From: Tractidigestivibacter sp050946515
GTDB taxonomy: Bacteria; Actinomycetota; Coriobacteriia; Coriobacteriales; Atopobiaceae
Direction of reading: 5' to 3'
Length of the DNA stretch: 64,000 bases
Assembly: GCF_050946515.1 (NCBI RefSeq)
Contig: NZ_JBMNUX010000003.1
Span: 173,667-237,666 of the forward strand
Below, piece by piece: positions 1-8,004 of this stretch. The notes below the pieces were generated by a model. That model was not told where the DNA came from. It did no database searches and worked only from the letters and a program-made list of their open reading frames with translations. Numbering within the stretch: position 1 is the first letter of the stretch; every line of letters starts with the position of its first letter. A program made the position numbers and the translations under genes.

Positions 1-1
1 G

Positions 2-1024
2 CTTTGCCTTTGCGCGCATATTGACACGTCCTTTGATGCGCCGTCGCTTGACGTCCGCCCGCATCTCGTGCATTACGAAGGCGGAAACCTTTTGGCCGGC
101 ACCGTTGACGGCAAGGAGGTTTACACAACGCCTGACCAGGTCCCAGACCTCAAGAAGTTTGTCGGCCAGGACATCGTCTGCTCCGACGGCTCCACGCTTC
201 TGGGAGCCGACGACAAGGCCGGCGTCGCCGAGATTTGCTCGCTTCTCTCCCGCCTTGTCGCAAATCCCCAAATGCCGCACCCGGCGCTCAAGATCGCCTT
301 CGTGCCTGACGAGGAGATTGGTCATGGCGCAAGCTTGCTTGACCTCGACAAGCTCGGCGCGGCATGGGGCTACACCGTCGACGGGGAGGACCTAGGAGAG
401 TTCAGCTACGAGACCTTCAATGCGTCTGCAGCCGTCGTGCGCATTCGTGGCGTGATGGTTCATCCCGGCACCGCCAAGGGCGTGATGGTCAACGCCATAA
501 CCGTCGCCTCCGAGTTTATGCAGATGGTGCCTGCCGCGGAGAGGCCCGAGCACACCAGCGACCGCGAGGGCTTCTACCATCCCACGTCGGTCAGGGGCAC
601 GGCCTCTGATGTCTCGCTTGCCTTTATCGTCCGTGACCACGATGCTGCCATTTTCGAGCAGCGCGAGCAGACGCTTCGCGACATCGCCGCCTTCTTGAAC
701 AAGCGCTATGGCGAGGGAACCGTTGAGGTTTCGATCCACGAGCAGTACCGCAACATGGCCGAGGCCTTCGGCGACTGCCCGTTCTTGATAGACAACGCGC
801 TTGCGGCCTACCGAGAGGCTGGCGTCGAGCCCAACGTGATTCCGACACGCGGAGGCACTGACGGCTCGCAGTTGTCGCTGCGCGGGCTCCCGTGCCCCAA
901 CATTGCGACGGGCGGATACAATGCGCACTCGGTACGCGAGTTCATTCCGGTCAGCTCGCTTGAGACCACGGTCGATATCCTGCAGAACTTGGTCGCCAAG
1001 TTCGCTGTTCCGCAGAGGGCCTAG
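2..1024 (+). CDS. pepT: Peptidase T (tripeptidase, M20B), 5'-truncated by window edge
   Basis: Zinc-dependent cytosolic aminotripeptidase that releases the N-terminal residue of tripeptides. The reading frame is open from base 2, before any start codon, so roughly the first 60-70 residues lie outside the window. The M20 metal-binding pattern is visible in order: the HIDTS motif (His, Asp) around codon 16-19, GADDKAG with the bridging Asp, DEEIG with the catalytic Glu pair, an Asp in YTVDGED, and a C-terminal NAHSVREF His. The dimerisation (lid) segment lies between the last two. The frame ends at TAG 1022-1024. Family assignment is secure; the peptidase T rather than dipeptidase V call rests on the YTVDG and HSVREF contexts. 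No downstream partner gene is close. Confidence 0.93.
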   Translation, partial: LCLCAHIDTSFDAPSLDVRPHLVHYEGGNLLAGTVDGKEVYTTPDQVPDLKKFVGQDIVCSDGSTLLGADDKAGVAEICSLLSRLVANPQMPHPALKIAFVPDEEIGHGASLLDLDKLGAAWGYTVDGEDLGEFSYETFNASAAVVRIRGVMVHPGTAKGVMVNAITVASEFMQMVPAAERPEHTSDREGFYHPTSVRGTASDVSLAFIVRDHDAAIFEQREQTLRDIAAFLNKRYGEGTVEVSIHEQYRNMAEAFGDCPFLIDNALAAYREAGVEPNVIPTRGGTDGSQLSLRGLPCPNIATGGYNAHSVREFIPVSSLETTVDILQNLVAKFAVPQRA

Positions 1025-1305
1025 CGCAAAGGGGCGGCCGTCTGGAGCCAATCGCGCGCCATTCTCACGATTCTTATTTGTGCCGGAGCCCCCGTCAGCC
1101 AATCCACGCTGCCGGGCGGCTCCACACTTTCTTCAATTATGTAACCGTTTACAGTCAGTAATGCCCCGCCTGCCCGTATGGCAGACAATGAAGCCCATTG
1201 ACGGCAGGACCTAGGCTTTTTTCAGGAATTGGAATATAGAGTGGTTATAGAAGTAGACGGGAGCATACCTATGCGGTCAAAGAGGTTCAACGGAGGCGTC
1301 GATCG

Positions 1306-1848
1306 ATGATGCACGGCATTCTCGCGGCGGTCGCCGTGGGGATGCCCGTGCTCGCAGCTGTAGTCGAGTGGTTGGGCAGCATCGGTATCTCTGAGCGGCA
1401 CCACAGCCATCATGATACGTTTGTGATATCGGCGGCTCTCACGCACTCTATTGCGCTTGCGATGGTCTTCATGGGCGTTACGGGCATGCTGCTTGTGTGG
1501 CTCTGTGAAATCGGGGTGTTCCGTGCAGACTCAATGACAATCCTGGCGTTCTTCTCGACCTTCATCCTGGTCTCATTTGTGGCCTGGCTGTTCTTGCGTC
1601 GCTATCGCGTCTCGCTCTACGACGACTTCATGGACGTGCGCCCCTTTGTGGGCAACGTCCGTTCTGTTATCTACGACGAGATCGAAAGCATGGAATGGAC
1701 TGGTCTCCGGACGGGATCCGGCTATCGTGACCTCGTGATTTATGAGGATGGCGAGAAGTACGTGAGGATTCCGGGGATGCTCAACATCGAGCAGATTTTG
1801 ATGCGGATCGACCGCTATGACGTGCTGGCCCGCCAGTCTGACAAGTAG
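1306..1848 (+). CDS. Membrane protein of unknown function with C-terminal cytosolic domain
   Basis: 180 residues. Three hydrophobic segments are visible (about residues 4-24, 44-68 and 78-99), followed by Arg-rich RRYRVS and a soluble C-terminal part of about 75 residues with alternating hydrophobics (LYDDFMDVRPF, IESMEWTGL, LVIYEDGEKYVRIPG). That part resembles a small PH-like or bPH2 beta fold; this is inference. ATG 1306 is preceded by GGAGG at 1292-1296, 9 nt upstream. The 281 bp between pepT and this gene holds nothing I can identify. Function unknown. Confidence 0.75.
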   Translation: MMHGILAAVAVGMPVLAAVVEWLGSIGISERHHSHHDTFVISAALTHSIALAMVFMGVTGMLLVWLCEIGVFRADSMTILAFFSTFILVSFVAWLFLRRYRVSLYDDFMDVRPFVGNVRSVIYDEIESMEWTGLRTGSGYRDLVIYEDGEKYVRIPGMLNIEQILMRIDRYDVLARQSDK

Positions 1849-1973
1849 CTAATGAGCTTATGAAGGCCTCGTTTATCGTGACGCAGCGCTTTTCCTGACC
1901 GTATGATAGAAGTGAATACTACCTGTATAAGCTGGCTGGAGTCCGTTTTCTTTCCGTTTGAAGGGGTCGCGTC

Positions 1974-2819
1974 TTGATAAAGCTTGTTCTTTCCGACATG
2001 GACAACACGCTTGTGCCCGTGGGTCAGCGCAGCGTGTCCTATCGGACTATGGAAGCCATTCATGCCGTTCTCGATGCGGGCGTTCGCTTTGGGCCAGACA
2101 CCGGTCGCGACTACATCGAGCTGCTGCGCTTCTTCAAGATGGACGAGGCTCCGCTGCAGACGGCCATCATGTCTAACGGAAAGCGCGTCCGTGTCGACGG
2201 AAAGTACGTCTCGGTCACGTGCTTCGAGAAGGGGAGCCTCGATCGCTTGGGGGAGGCCCTCAAGAACGAGGATGGCATGTTTTTGGTCTGCTATCCGGAG
2301 AAGAGCAACTTCATGGTGCCGGCCTACGTCATAGGCGCCACCGAAGACGAGCTTGCCGCCATCGAGCGCTTGACTCACTTTAACGGTGGCTTGGTGGAGA
2401 AGCTGCCGAAGATAGACTACATTGCCGCAGCTATTGCTTGCTTTGGCGGCGAGAAGCGCATGGAGCGGTGCCGCCAGATTGTGAGCGAGGTCACGCCTGA
2501 GCTAGACGTGGTGTGTCCGCTGCCGGGCATGTTTGACGTGCTGCCGCACGGAGTGACCAAGGCCACTGCGCTTGACACTGTCCTAGAGGCTACGGGAATC
2601 AAGCGCGACGAGGTCGTTGTGTTTGGCGACTCGGGAAACGACCTGACGATTATGAAGCAGGCTGGCTATCCTGTGGCGGTGGGCAACGCTATGCCCGAGG
2701 TCAAGTCGGTGGCAAAGGCTGTTGTAGGCAATTCGGCTGACGAGGGGGTTGCCGATGCGCTGTTCCAGATTGCAGAGGCCTCTAAGGCCGGGCGCATTCC
2801 CGATTTTTTGCGTGGCTAA
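1974..2819 (+). CDS. HAD-superfamily phosphatase, Cof (IIB) type, copy 1
   Basis: 281 residues. HAD motif I is DMDNT near the N terminus, motif III is the Lys in the TKATAL region, and motif IV is GDSGNDLTIMK near residue 225; the large insert between them is the IIB cap. Such proteins dephosphorylate sugar phosphates, FMN or PLP with Mg2+, and the substrate cannot be read from sequence. The start is TTG 1974 (TTG ATA AAG), chosen because AAGGGG at 1961-1966 is well placed and MIKLV aligns with the paralogue at 2876. The nucleophile motif has DMDNT rather than the usual DMDGT, a tolerated variation. It forms a tandem pair with the next gene. Confidence 0.85.
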   Translation: MIKLVLSDMDNTLVPVGQRSVSYRTMEAIHAVLDAGVRFGPDTGRDYIELLRFFKMDEAPLQTAIMSNGKRVRVDGKYVSVTCFEKGSLDRLGEALKNEDGMFLVCYPEKSNFMVPAYVIGATEDELAAIERLTHFNGGLVEKLPKIDYIAAAIACFGGEKRMERCRQIVSEVTPELDVVCPLPGMFDVLPHGVTKATALDTVLEATGIKRDEVVVFGDSGNDLTIMKQAGYPVAVGNAMPEVKSVAKAVVGNSADEGVADALFQIAEASKAGRIPDFLRG

Positions 2820-2875
2820 GCTAGATTGGGCTGGGTGATCTGAGGAAATGACTATCGAGGGATACGGGGGGTCAA

Positions 2876-3673
2876 ATGATTAAGCTCGTCGCTTCCGACA
2901 TGGACGGTACCCTGCTTGACGAAAACTCGGAGCTTCCCGAGGAGACGTTCGACCTGATTCACCAGATGCATGAGCAGGGGATTGTGTTCGTGGCAAGCTC
3001 GGGACGCAGGTATGGGACGCTTCGATGGTTCTTTGAGCCAGTAGCGGACGAGATGGATTATGTCGGGTCGCTGGGGTGCCAGGTCTATGCGGAGGGGAAG
3101 CTGCTCGATCGGGAAGTCTTCTCGACGCTGGCCATTCAAAAGCTGTTCCGCACCTGCTCTGCGTTCGACTGCTTGCATCTGGTGCTGTACGACCAGGAGC
3201 ACACCTATCTGCTCGACGACCTCTCTCATTACGTTCGAGAGCTGGACAAAGACTTGCCGAATGCCCAGCGCATGTACGATCCGCCATCGCCAGGCATCAG
3301 CATCATCAAGGCTGCCGTCTGCTACGATCGCGCAAGCGACATCATGGACATGGTCTACGTGCTCGAGCGCGAGCTGGGTGAGTGGTTTACCTTCATGCCG
3401 TCGGGCTCCAAGTGGATTGACGTCACGCCGCGTGGGGTGAACAAGGCCACGGGAGTCGCACAGCTTATGCGCTACTACGGGATTACGCCCGACGAGGTCA
3501 TTGCGTTCGGTGACTCCATGAATGACTACTCTATCCTGCGCTTTGTCGGCCATCCATACGTTATGGGCAACGCGCGCTACGCCTTGAAGCAGATTGCCGA
3601 AAACGTGATTGGCACGAACGAAGAGCACGCCGTTCAGCAGGAAATGCGAAGGATTCTGGCTGATCAGGGATAG
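2876..3673 (+). CDS. HAD-superfamily phosphatase, Cof (IIB) type, copy 2
   Basis: 265 residues. Starts MIKLVASDMDGTLLDE (motif I with both Asp); motif IV is AFGDSMNDYSILR around residue 208, and GVNKATG supplies the conserved Lys. The C2-type IIB cap lies between. It shares architecture with the gene at 1974 but has diverged strongly in the cap, so the two probably act on different phosphoesters. ATG 2876 follows GGGGGG with short spacing. A hairpin terminator follows at 3711. Confidence 0.88.
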   Translation: MIKLVASDMDGTLLDENSELPEETFDLIHQMHEQGIVFVASSGRRYGTLRWFFEPVADEMDYVGSLGCQVYAEGKLLDREVFSTLAIQKLFRTCSAFDCLHLVLYDQEHTYLLDDLSHYVRELDKDLPNAQRMYDPPSPGISIIKAAVCYDRASDIMDMVYVLERELGEWFTFMPSGSKWIDVTPRGVNKATGVAQLMRYYGITPDEVIAFGDSMNDYSILRFVGHPYVMGNARYALKQIAENVIGTNEEHAVQQEMRRILADQG

Positions 3674-3710
3674 GTCGCGGTCGTTGGTGCGTGATGTCGA
3701 GGGATTTTGG

Positions 3711-3740
3711 AGGGCGGACCTTATGGGTTCGCCCTTTTAT
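3711..3740 (+). terminator. Intrinsic terminator after the HAD pair
   Basis: GGGCGGACC (3712-3720) pairs with GGTTCGCCC (3726-3734) with one G-T pair and a 5-nt loop, followed by TTTTATT. It lies 38 nt after the stop of the second HAD gene. Confidence 0.7.
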
Positions 3741-3789
3741 TGTGCCACAGTCTTGTCGCCACAATCTCATTTTTATGACCTGGCGGGGA

Positions 3790-3858
3790 GGGGAGTGCGC
3801 ATAACCTAACAGCACCCCCTCTTGCGGAGGCGAGTCGTTGAGGTTATGCGCACTCCCC
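3790..3858. repeat. Palindrome cluster, large inverted repeat 1
   Basis: An 18-bp perfect inverted repeat with core GAGTGCGCATAACCT (left arm 3790-3807, right arm 3841-3858) separated by 33 bp. The same core recurs in a second inverted repeat at 4040-4106 and as a partial copy near 3959-3974. The whole 3741-4228 interval (488 bp) contains no convincing gene and is otherwise occupied only by these palindromes and a weaker CTCTGGT/ACCAGAG pair near 3992-4015. Confidence 0.85.
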
Positions 3859-3958
3859 CTTGCCGCTTCCCCTTGGCAGAGGGGGCGACCGAGCTGGAAC
3901 GCTTGGTCAAAAGGCGCCGCGACCCTTGGAAAGCTATGCCTCTAAGCTGCCGTGATGC

Positions 3959-3974
3959 GGGTTATGCGCGCTTT
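3959..3974. repeat. Partial copy of the GGTTATGCGC repeat
   Basis: GGGTTATGCGCGCTTT matches the inner 10 bases (GGTTATGCGC) of the arms at 3841 and 4090, then diverges. It sits between the two full inverted repeats and looks like a degenerate half-unit. Confidence 0.5.
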
Positions 3975-4039
3975 CCTGAAAGCTCAGGGATCTCTGGTCC
4001 CAAGGGCTACCAGAGCAAACGCCAGAGAATGCCCCCAAG

Positions 4040-4106
4040 GCGAGTGCGCATAACCTCAATGCGCAGGGGCTGCGAGTGGTGTTGTTGTGAGGTTATGCGC
4101 ACTCGC
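4040..4106. repeat. Palindrome cluster, large inverted repeat 2
   Basis: Perfect 19-bp arms: left arm 4040-4058, right arm TGAGGTTATGCGCACTCGC at 4088-4106, loop 29 bp. It shares the 15-bp GAGTGCGCATAACCT core with the repeat at 3790 but has different flanking bases and a different loop. That is the pattern of a dispersed REP-like unit rather than a local duplication. Confidence 0.85.
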
Positions 4107-4228
4107 GTCCTGCTCAGGCAAAGACGATGGCTAGCAATGATTGTGTGGCATCTATGAAGATGGCTTCTAATATTGCTCTCTATGGCAAGAGTCGCTAAAG
4201 TAATTTCTTGCGCAAAGGCGCAGCATAT

Positions 4229-4305
<77 letters not shown>

Positions 4306-4314
4306 TAAAAAATC

Positions 4315-4349
4315 AGCCCAGAAGCTTTCGCTTCTGGGCTTTTTCTTTC
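4315..4349 (+). terminator. Intrinsic terminator after tRNA-fMet
   Basis: Perfect 11-bp stem AGCCCAGAAGC (4315-4325) / GCTTCTGGGCT (4330-4340), TTTC loop, then TTTTTCTTT. It also abuts the 3' end of the convergent gene at 4354, so it probably works for both strands. Confidence 0.9.
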
Positions 4350-4353
4350 GCTC

Positions 4354-5703
4354 CTATTCAAAGCGCTTCGGCACAAGCTTGTTCACGTCGCAGGTCTCGT
4401 TGCGCCACTCCCCTTGGTAGTACGGGAAGCGAGCGACGATTGCGCGGATGCGCTTCTGCGGATGTCCGGGCTCGCCCCACAAAACCTCGAGCTCGGTGCC
4501 CTCCTTGGCGTAGCCCTGCTCGATGCAGGCGAGCGAGATCATCCTGCGCTCGTAGAAGGCGTAGCAGCGACCGGTCGCAAAGCCAATGCGCTTGTCGCCG
4601 TCAAGCACATAGCTGCCAATGATACGCGCCTGCAAGTTGAGACCGTTGTAGGTGTCGTGGTACTGCTCGATGGGGTCGTAGGGCTCAACGTCCCGACCAC
4701 GGAATTGGCTCATGAACACGTCGCCGACGTCCTCGGTGTTCCACTCGAGCGTCACCATCTGACGGCCTTCGTGGGCCTTGTGCGCAGCCTTGGCCTTCTC
4801 GGCGGCGGCCTTGCCGCGGAAGTCGTGGTTCATGTTCACGCAGTAGCCCCAGCCAATGTCCCAGGGCGTGACGTCGAGGGAGTGCGGGTCGTCGGCAACC
4901 GAGCCACCCGGAACCTGCGGCGGGCAGTACTTGCGAGCAAAGTCAGCCAGGCCGGGGTCGGTGTCGTAGTACGCGTAGGCATAGTGCTGGAACTGGTTGG
5001 GATAGCCGCCTGGCGTGTGGTTGAGAATCGTGTAGTTTCGGAAGCCAATCGGCTTTCCGCCGAACTTCTCGAGCGAGTTGCGCAGCGCGTCGTAGGCGGC
5101 CTCGGCGTCCTTCTCGGCTCCGTGAATCTCATAGGCCAAGCAGCCGCTCATTCCCAGGCGGTGCACAGTGCAAGGCGCTCCGCCCAGCGTTGCCGGCTTG
5201 TTCCGGGCAAACTCGATGTCGTGCAGGTCACACTGGCAGGCGTCCTCCACGATTTCGAGCGACTTGGGCCCGTCCACCTGGTAGAAGTACTCGTCCGAGA
5301 CCATCTCGGTCTTCACGTCTTTGCCTTGGGCTGCCGCGGCCGCGCCAAAGTACAGAAGCGGAGCCAGCCAATAGCAGCGCCAGAGGTTGTCGCTCTTGTA
5401 CATAATCACGCCGTCGCCAATGAGCTTGCCGTTGTCGTTGAGCATCAGACCATGCTTGGACTGCCCTGGCTTCATCTGCGAGAAGTCGCGGTTCACGCAC
5501 TGGTAGTTGAGGAAATCCGCCGCGTCGGCGCCGCTTACGTCTATGACTGGCGAGCAGCACAGCGTGGTGCCGAGCCATGCCGTGGACCTGCATGCCAGAT
5601 ACTCCGCGCGTGCGCCCTCGTACTCGTTAGGCAGGTTTGTCCCGTAGAGCGGTCGGATGTCGAAAGCTCCCTCGTAGACCCTGCTGTCTTTCGAAAAGTT
5701 CAT
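4354..5703 (-). CDS. LigM/DesA-like tetrahydrofolate-dependent aromatic O-demethylase (GcvT-fold)
   Basis: 449 residues, GcvT/aminomethyltransferase fold. Family members at this length include LigM and DesA, which move the methyl group of vanillate, 3-O-methylgallate or syringate to tetrahydrofolate. The C-terminal half keeps the layout I recall for LigM: a stretch near residue 355 on loss of a Thr/Asn pair, then GFATGRCYAFYERRMISLA and TELEVLWGEPG, ending in an IRAIVARFPY segment. The N-terminal half has GKLIGDGVIMY and the QVDGPKS segment typical of the folate-binding domain. The start is ATG 5703 with GGAGGAGG a few bases upstream. It lies 112 bp downstream of a PucR-type regulator on the same strand, and 9 kb from a UbiD decarboxylase operon. 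Substrate is inferred; dimethylsulfoniopropionate or other methyl donors are alternatives. Confidence 0.72.
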   Translation of the reverse strand: MNFSKDSRVYEGAFDIRPLYGTNLPNEYEGARAEYLACRSTAWLGTTLCCSPVIDVSGADAADFLNYQCVNRDFSQMKPGQSKHGLMLNDNGKLIGDGVIMYKSDNLWRCYWLAPLLYFGAAAAAQGKDVKTEMVSDEYFYQVDGPKSLEIVEDACQCDLHDIEFARNKPATLGGAPCTVHRLGMSGCLAYEIHGAEKDAEAAYDALRNSLEKFGGKPIGFRNYTILNHTPGGYPNQFQHYAYAYYDTDPGLADFARKYCPPQVPGGSVADDPHSLDVTPWDIGWGYCVNMNHDFRGKAAAEKAKAAHKAHEGRQMVTLEWNTEDVGDVFMSQFRGRDVEPYDPIEQYHDTYNGLNLQARIIGSYVLDGDKRIGFATGRCYAFYERRMISLACIEQGYAKEGTELEVLWGEPGHPQKRIRAIVARFPYYQGEWRNETCDVNKLVPKRFE

Positions 5704-5815
5704 GGTGCCTCCTCCGTCGGTAACTTCATCTTGCTCGTTACCTTGAAGGTAGGATTTTCAACAGGAGGCCTCTACGGATGGACGTCCGATTTGAACGGCC
5801 CAGCTTTGGAAAGTA

Positions 5816-7018
5816 TTACGAAGGAATGTGCCCGCTCATGCGTAGCCGCAAGGCAAGGAGCGCGCACTCCTCTGTGTCCGAGAGATCGATGCCAGACACC
5901 TCTGAGATGCGTGACAGCCGGTAGTACAGCGTGTTTTTGTGGACGTGCAGCATCTCCGCGGCCTTGTTCACATTGCAGCCGCAGGAAAGGTAGGCTGCCA
6001 GGTCATCGACATGACTCGTGCCGTCGCGTTGGTCAATTTTCTGAAGAAGCTCGAGTTCGGGAAGAGAGAAGCATTGCTCGTAACCGGAGTTTCGGACGAT
6101 TTCGCCAAGGTGGGAGAACATGACGCTGCGGTAGCGAACGATGCTGCCCGCGGATACGTCGACAAGGCGAAGCGCGGCATCTGCTTGGCAATAGGCGTCT
6201 CTCAAGGCGAGGAGGTCGCCGAACGACTCGCTGACTCCTATGGCCAAGGGCTCGACATAGACACGTTTCTTGAGGGTGGCGATGATGCGCTCCGTGCCGG
6301 GGGCGGCGTTTACTACGTGGATGTTCTCGTCGTCCTGCTCGATCCCAAAGCTCCCGGCAAACGTGTTCAGCAGCTGTTGGCGGAGGTAGAAGGGCGAGAT
6401 TCGTCCCTCGTTCTTCCGCGGACGCAGCACGAGCAAGATCATGCGTTCCGGAACCTTGAGGCCAGCCCGGCGAGCCATGAGGTTGCATTCCTCCGCATCG
6501 GTGAGGCTGCCGTCCAGCATCGAGCGCATCAGGTTCCAGTAGGGGACGGACTGGGAGCGGTTCGACCCGCGCATGCGCATGGAGTAGCTGACGATTTGCG
6601 CAATCGTTGGGAGAAGCTCGCGGTCCTCGTCGGTGAACTTGCGGTTCGTCTCGACGACTACGACGTGGCCCATCAGGTCGCTGTTGTATCGCACGCGTGC
6701 AGCGATGCATTTGCGGTTGGCCTTGGGGTACCAGCCTTCAACCGTCTTGTCGGAGTCATAGACGTGAGCGAGGTCGCCAGCCATGATTGCGTCATCGAGA
6801 ACGGTGTCGGTGGCGTCGCCGAACAGGTCTTGGGGTTTGATGACGCGCCCATGGTCGCGGCATATGCAGAGCACGTTGAGGCCCATGTCGCTGACAAAGA
6901 TTGGATTGCCGAGCACCTCGAATGCGGCGTCAAGCATGTGCTGGATGCCGGCTCCCGACAGCAGCGCCTCGAAGAGCGCGAGCTTCTTTTCTGACAGGTC
7001 TTTTGGCGTTTCTCCCAT
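5816..7018 (-). CDS. PucR/CdaR-family transcriptional regulator
   Basis: 400 residues. The last 60 carry the PucR-type helix-turn-helix: LAAYLSCGCNVNKAAEMLHV followed by HKNTLYYRLSRISEVSGIDL, including the typical HKNTLYYRL signature. The first 170 residues look like a GAF/PAS-type sensor region (FEVLGNPIFVSDMGLNVLCI). Such regulators usually activate nearby catabolic genes in response to an aromatic or purine ligand. I place the start at ATG 7018 because GGGAGGAG lies 6 nt upstream; an in-frame TTG at 7039 lies upstream of that Shine-Dalgarno and is unlikely. It probably controls the O-demethylase gene immediately downstream. Confidence 0.85.
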   Translation of the reverse strand: MGETPKDLSEKKLALFEALLSGAGIQHMLDAAFEVLGNPIFVSDMGLNVLCICRDHGRVIKPQDLFGDATDTVLDDAIMAGDLAHVYDSDKTVEGWYPKANRKCIAARVRYNSDLMGHVVVVETNRKFTDEDRELLPTIAQIVSYSMRMRGSNRSQSVPYWNLMRSMLDGSLTDAEECNLMARRAGLKVPERMILLVLRPRKNEGRISPFYLRQQLLNTFAGSFGIEQDDENIHVVNAAPGTERIIATLKKRVYVEPLAIGVSESFGDLLALRDAYCQADAALRLVDVSAGSIVRYRSVMFSHLGEIVRNSGYEQCFSLPELELLQKIDQRDGTSHVDDLAAYLSCGCNVNKAAEMLHVHKNTLYYRLSRISEVSGIDLSDTEECALLALRLRMSGHIPS

Positions 7019-7135
7019 GGCGAGCTCCTCCCGACCCAATCATCATATGACGGGTCGTGTGGCGCCGAGGGCTGTGGGAGACCTACTTTTTGCAGCCAGT
7101 TTTCCGCCGATTGGCATGCAAATTCTTGAGACTGA

Positions 7136-7162
7136 TTGACTGGCTCGCAATAATTTTATAGA
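7136..7162 (+). promoter_or_regulatory. Candidate sigma-70-type promoter for the gene at 7216
   Basis: TTGACT at 7136-7141 and TATAGA at 7157-7162, 15 bp apart (ATAGAA one base later gives 16). The spacing is slightly short, so this is tentative. It sits in the 197-bp gap between divergent genes. Confidence 0.35.
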
Positions 7163-7215
7163 AGACCGATTCTCGGAACTATGGCAATCGGTCCAGACTC
7201 AGCAAAGGGGGCATC

Positions 7216-7590
7216 ATGGACAAAGAACTTTTCGAGTTTACGAAAGCAAAGGTTGATGAGATGCTCGCTTCGACAGCGGCATCGCAGGCAACAAGAACAG
7301 CTGCGCTTGCTTGGAAAGACGTCGTCGCAAAGGGCGTCGATCTTGAGTCTGCAACCAACACCCTACTGGACGCGGTAAGTGCTCGCCAGACCACCATCGA
7401 CGATGCCATTGCGTTCGCTCGATCCGACAAGGCCAAGAGGCTCTTTGGCGAGGAAGGCGCCGCCAAGATGCTGGACCATCAGCTGAAGCGCAAGGCTGCT
7501 GGCGCCCGGTTCTGCGATTGCGCCGCATGCAAGCCTTGCCATGAGCTACTCACCAAGTTTGGCCGCGAGACGCCAGACGTATACCTGTAG
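7216..7590 (+). CDS. Small protein with C-terminal CxCxxCxxC motif, function unknown
   Basis: 124 residues, largely helical and Ala/Lys-rich, ending in a cysteine cluster FCDCAACKPCHELL (C-x-C-x2-C-x2-C, residues about 101-110) that could hold a metal or a redox disulfide. ATG 7216 follows AAAGGGGG with good spacing. It stands alone, separated by a bidirectional terminator from a convergent small Cys-containing gene. I do not recognise the family. Confidence 0.7.
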   Translation: MDKELFEFTKAKVDEMLASTAASQATRTAALAWKDVVAKGVDLESATNTLLDAVSARQTTIDDAIAFARSDKAKRLFGEEGAAKMLDHQLKRKAAGARFCDCAACKPCHELLTKFGRETPDVYL

Positions 7591-7620
7591 CTTTGCTATC
7601 CCGCTATCCGCAATTGAAAG

Positions 7621-7652
7621 AAAGCCCGGTCAGAGCCTCTGACCGGGCTTTT
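7621..7652. terminator. Bidirectional intrinsic terminator
   Basis: A 14-bp perfect stem (AAAGCCCGGTCAGA / TCTGACCGGGCTTT) with a 3-nt loop. T-rich flanks on both strands serve the two convergent genes at 7216 and 7700. Confidence 0.85.
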
Positions 7653-7699
7653 ATGTGACGGCCTCTCGTGAATGAGCGGTGCTGGTGCGCAGCGCACTG

Positions 7700-7951
7700 C
7701 TACAGAGGGCAGCTTTCCGAAACGTTTCCGCGGTCGTTGCCGCTGAGCTCGTAGGTCTTTGTCGCCTTGAGCATGTTTAGCTCGGCAAGTTCCATCTCGC
7801 CCTCGATGTAGGGCTCGTAATACTTGTCGATGCCGCAGGCGTCCAACGTGCAGTCGCCGCAATCCTCGCCCCAGCTGAGCGCTTCGGTCACAATCTGGAT
7901 GCGCTCTTCGCGTGTGGTGTCAGCAATGCGAGTGCTCTTTGCCATACCCAA
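7700..7951 (-). CDS. Small Cys-containing protein, function unknown
   Basis: 83 residues with CGDCTLDACG (C-x2-C-x4-C, about residues 31-39) and a final SCPL. Composition is acidic and soluble. The start is either TTG 7951 (AAAGG 5 nt upstream) or ATG 7945 (same AAAGG, 11 nt); I kept the longer form because of spacing. Convergent with the gene at 7216. The fixed cysteines suggest a metal-binding or redox role; no family recognised. Confidence 0.6.
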   Translation of the reverse strand: MGMAKSTRIADTTREERIQIVTEALSWGEDCGDCTLDACGIDKYYEPYIEGEMELAELNMLKATKTYELSGNDRGNVSESCPL

Positions 7952-8004
7952 TCGCGCCTTTCTACTACTCGGATTGGCTTTGTCGATAGATGTTACAGCC
8001 TAAA

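Noticed and set aside
4414..6994. Long plus-strand open frames opposite the O-demethylase and PucR genes
   Set aside because: Complement of two well-supported minus-strand genes; no recognisable domains or ribosome sites.
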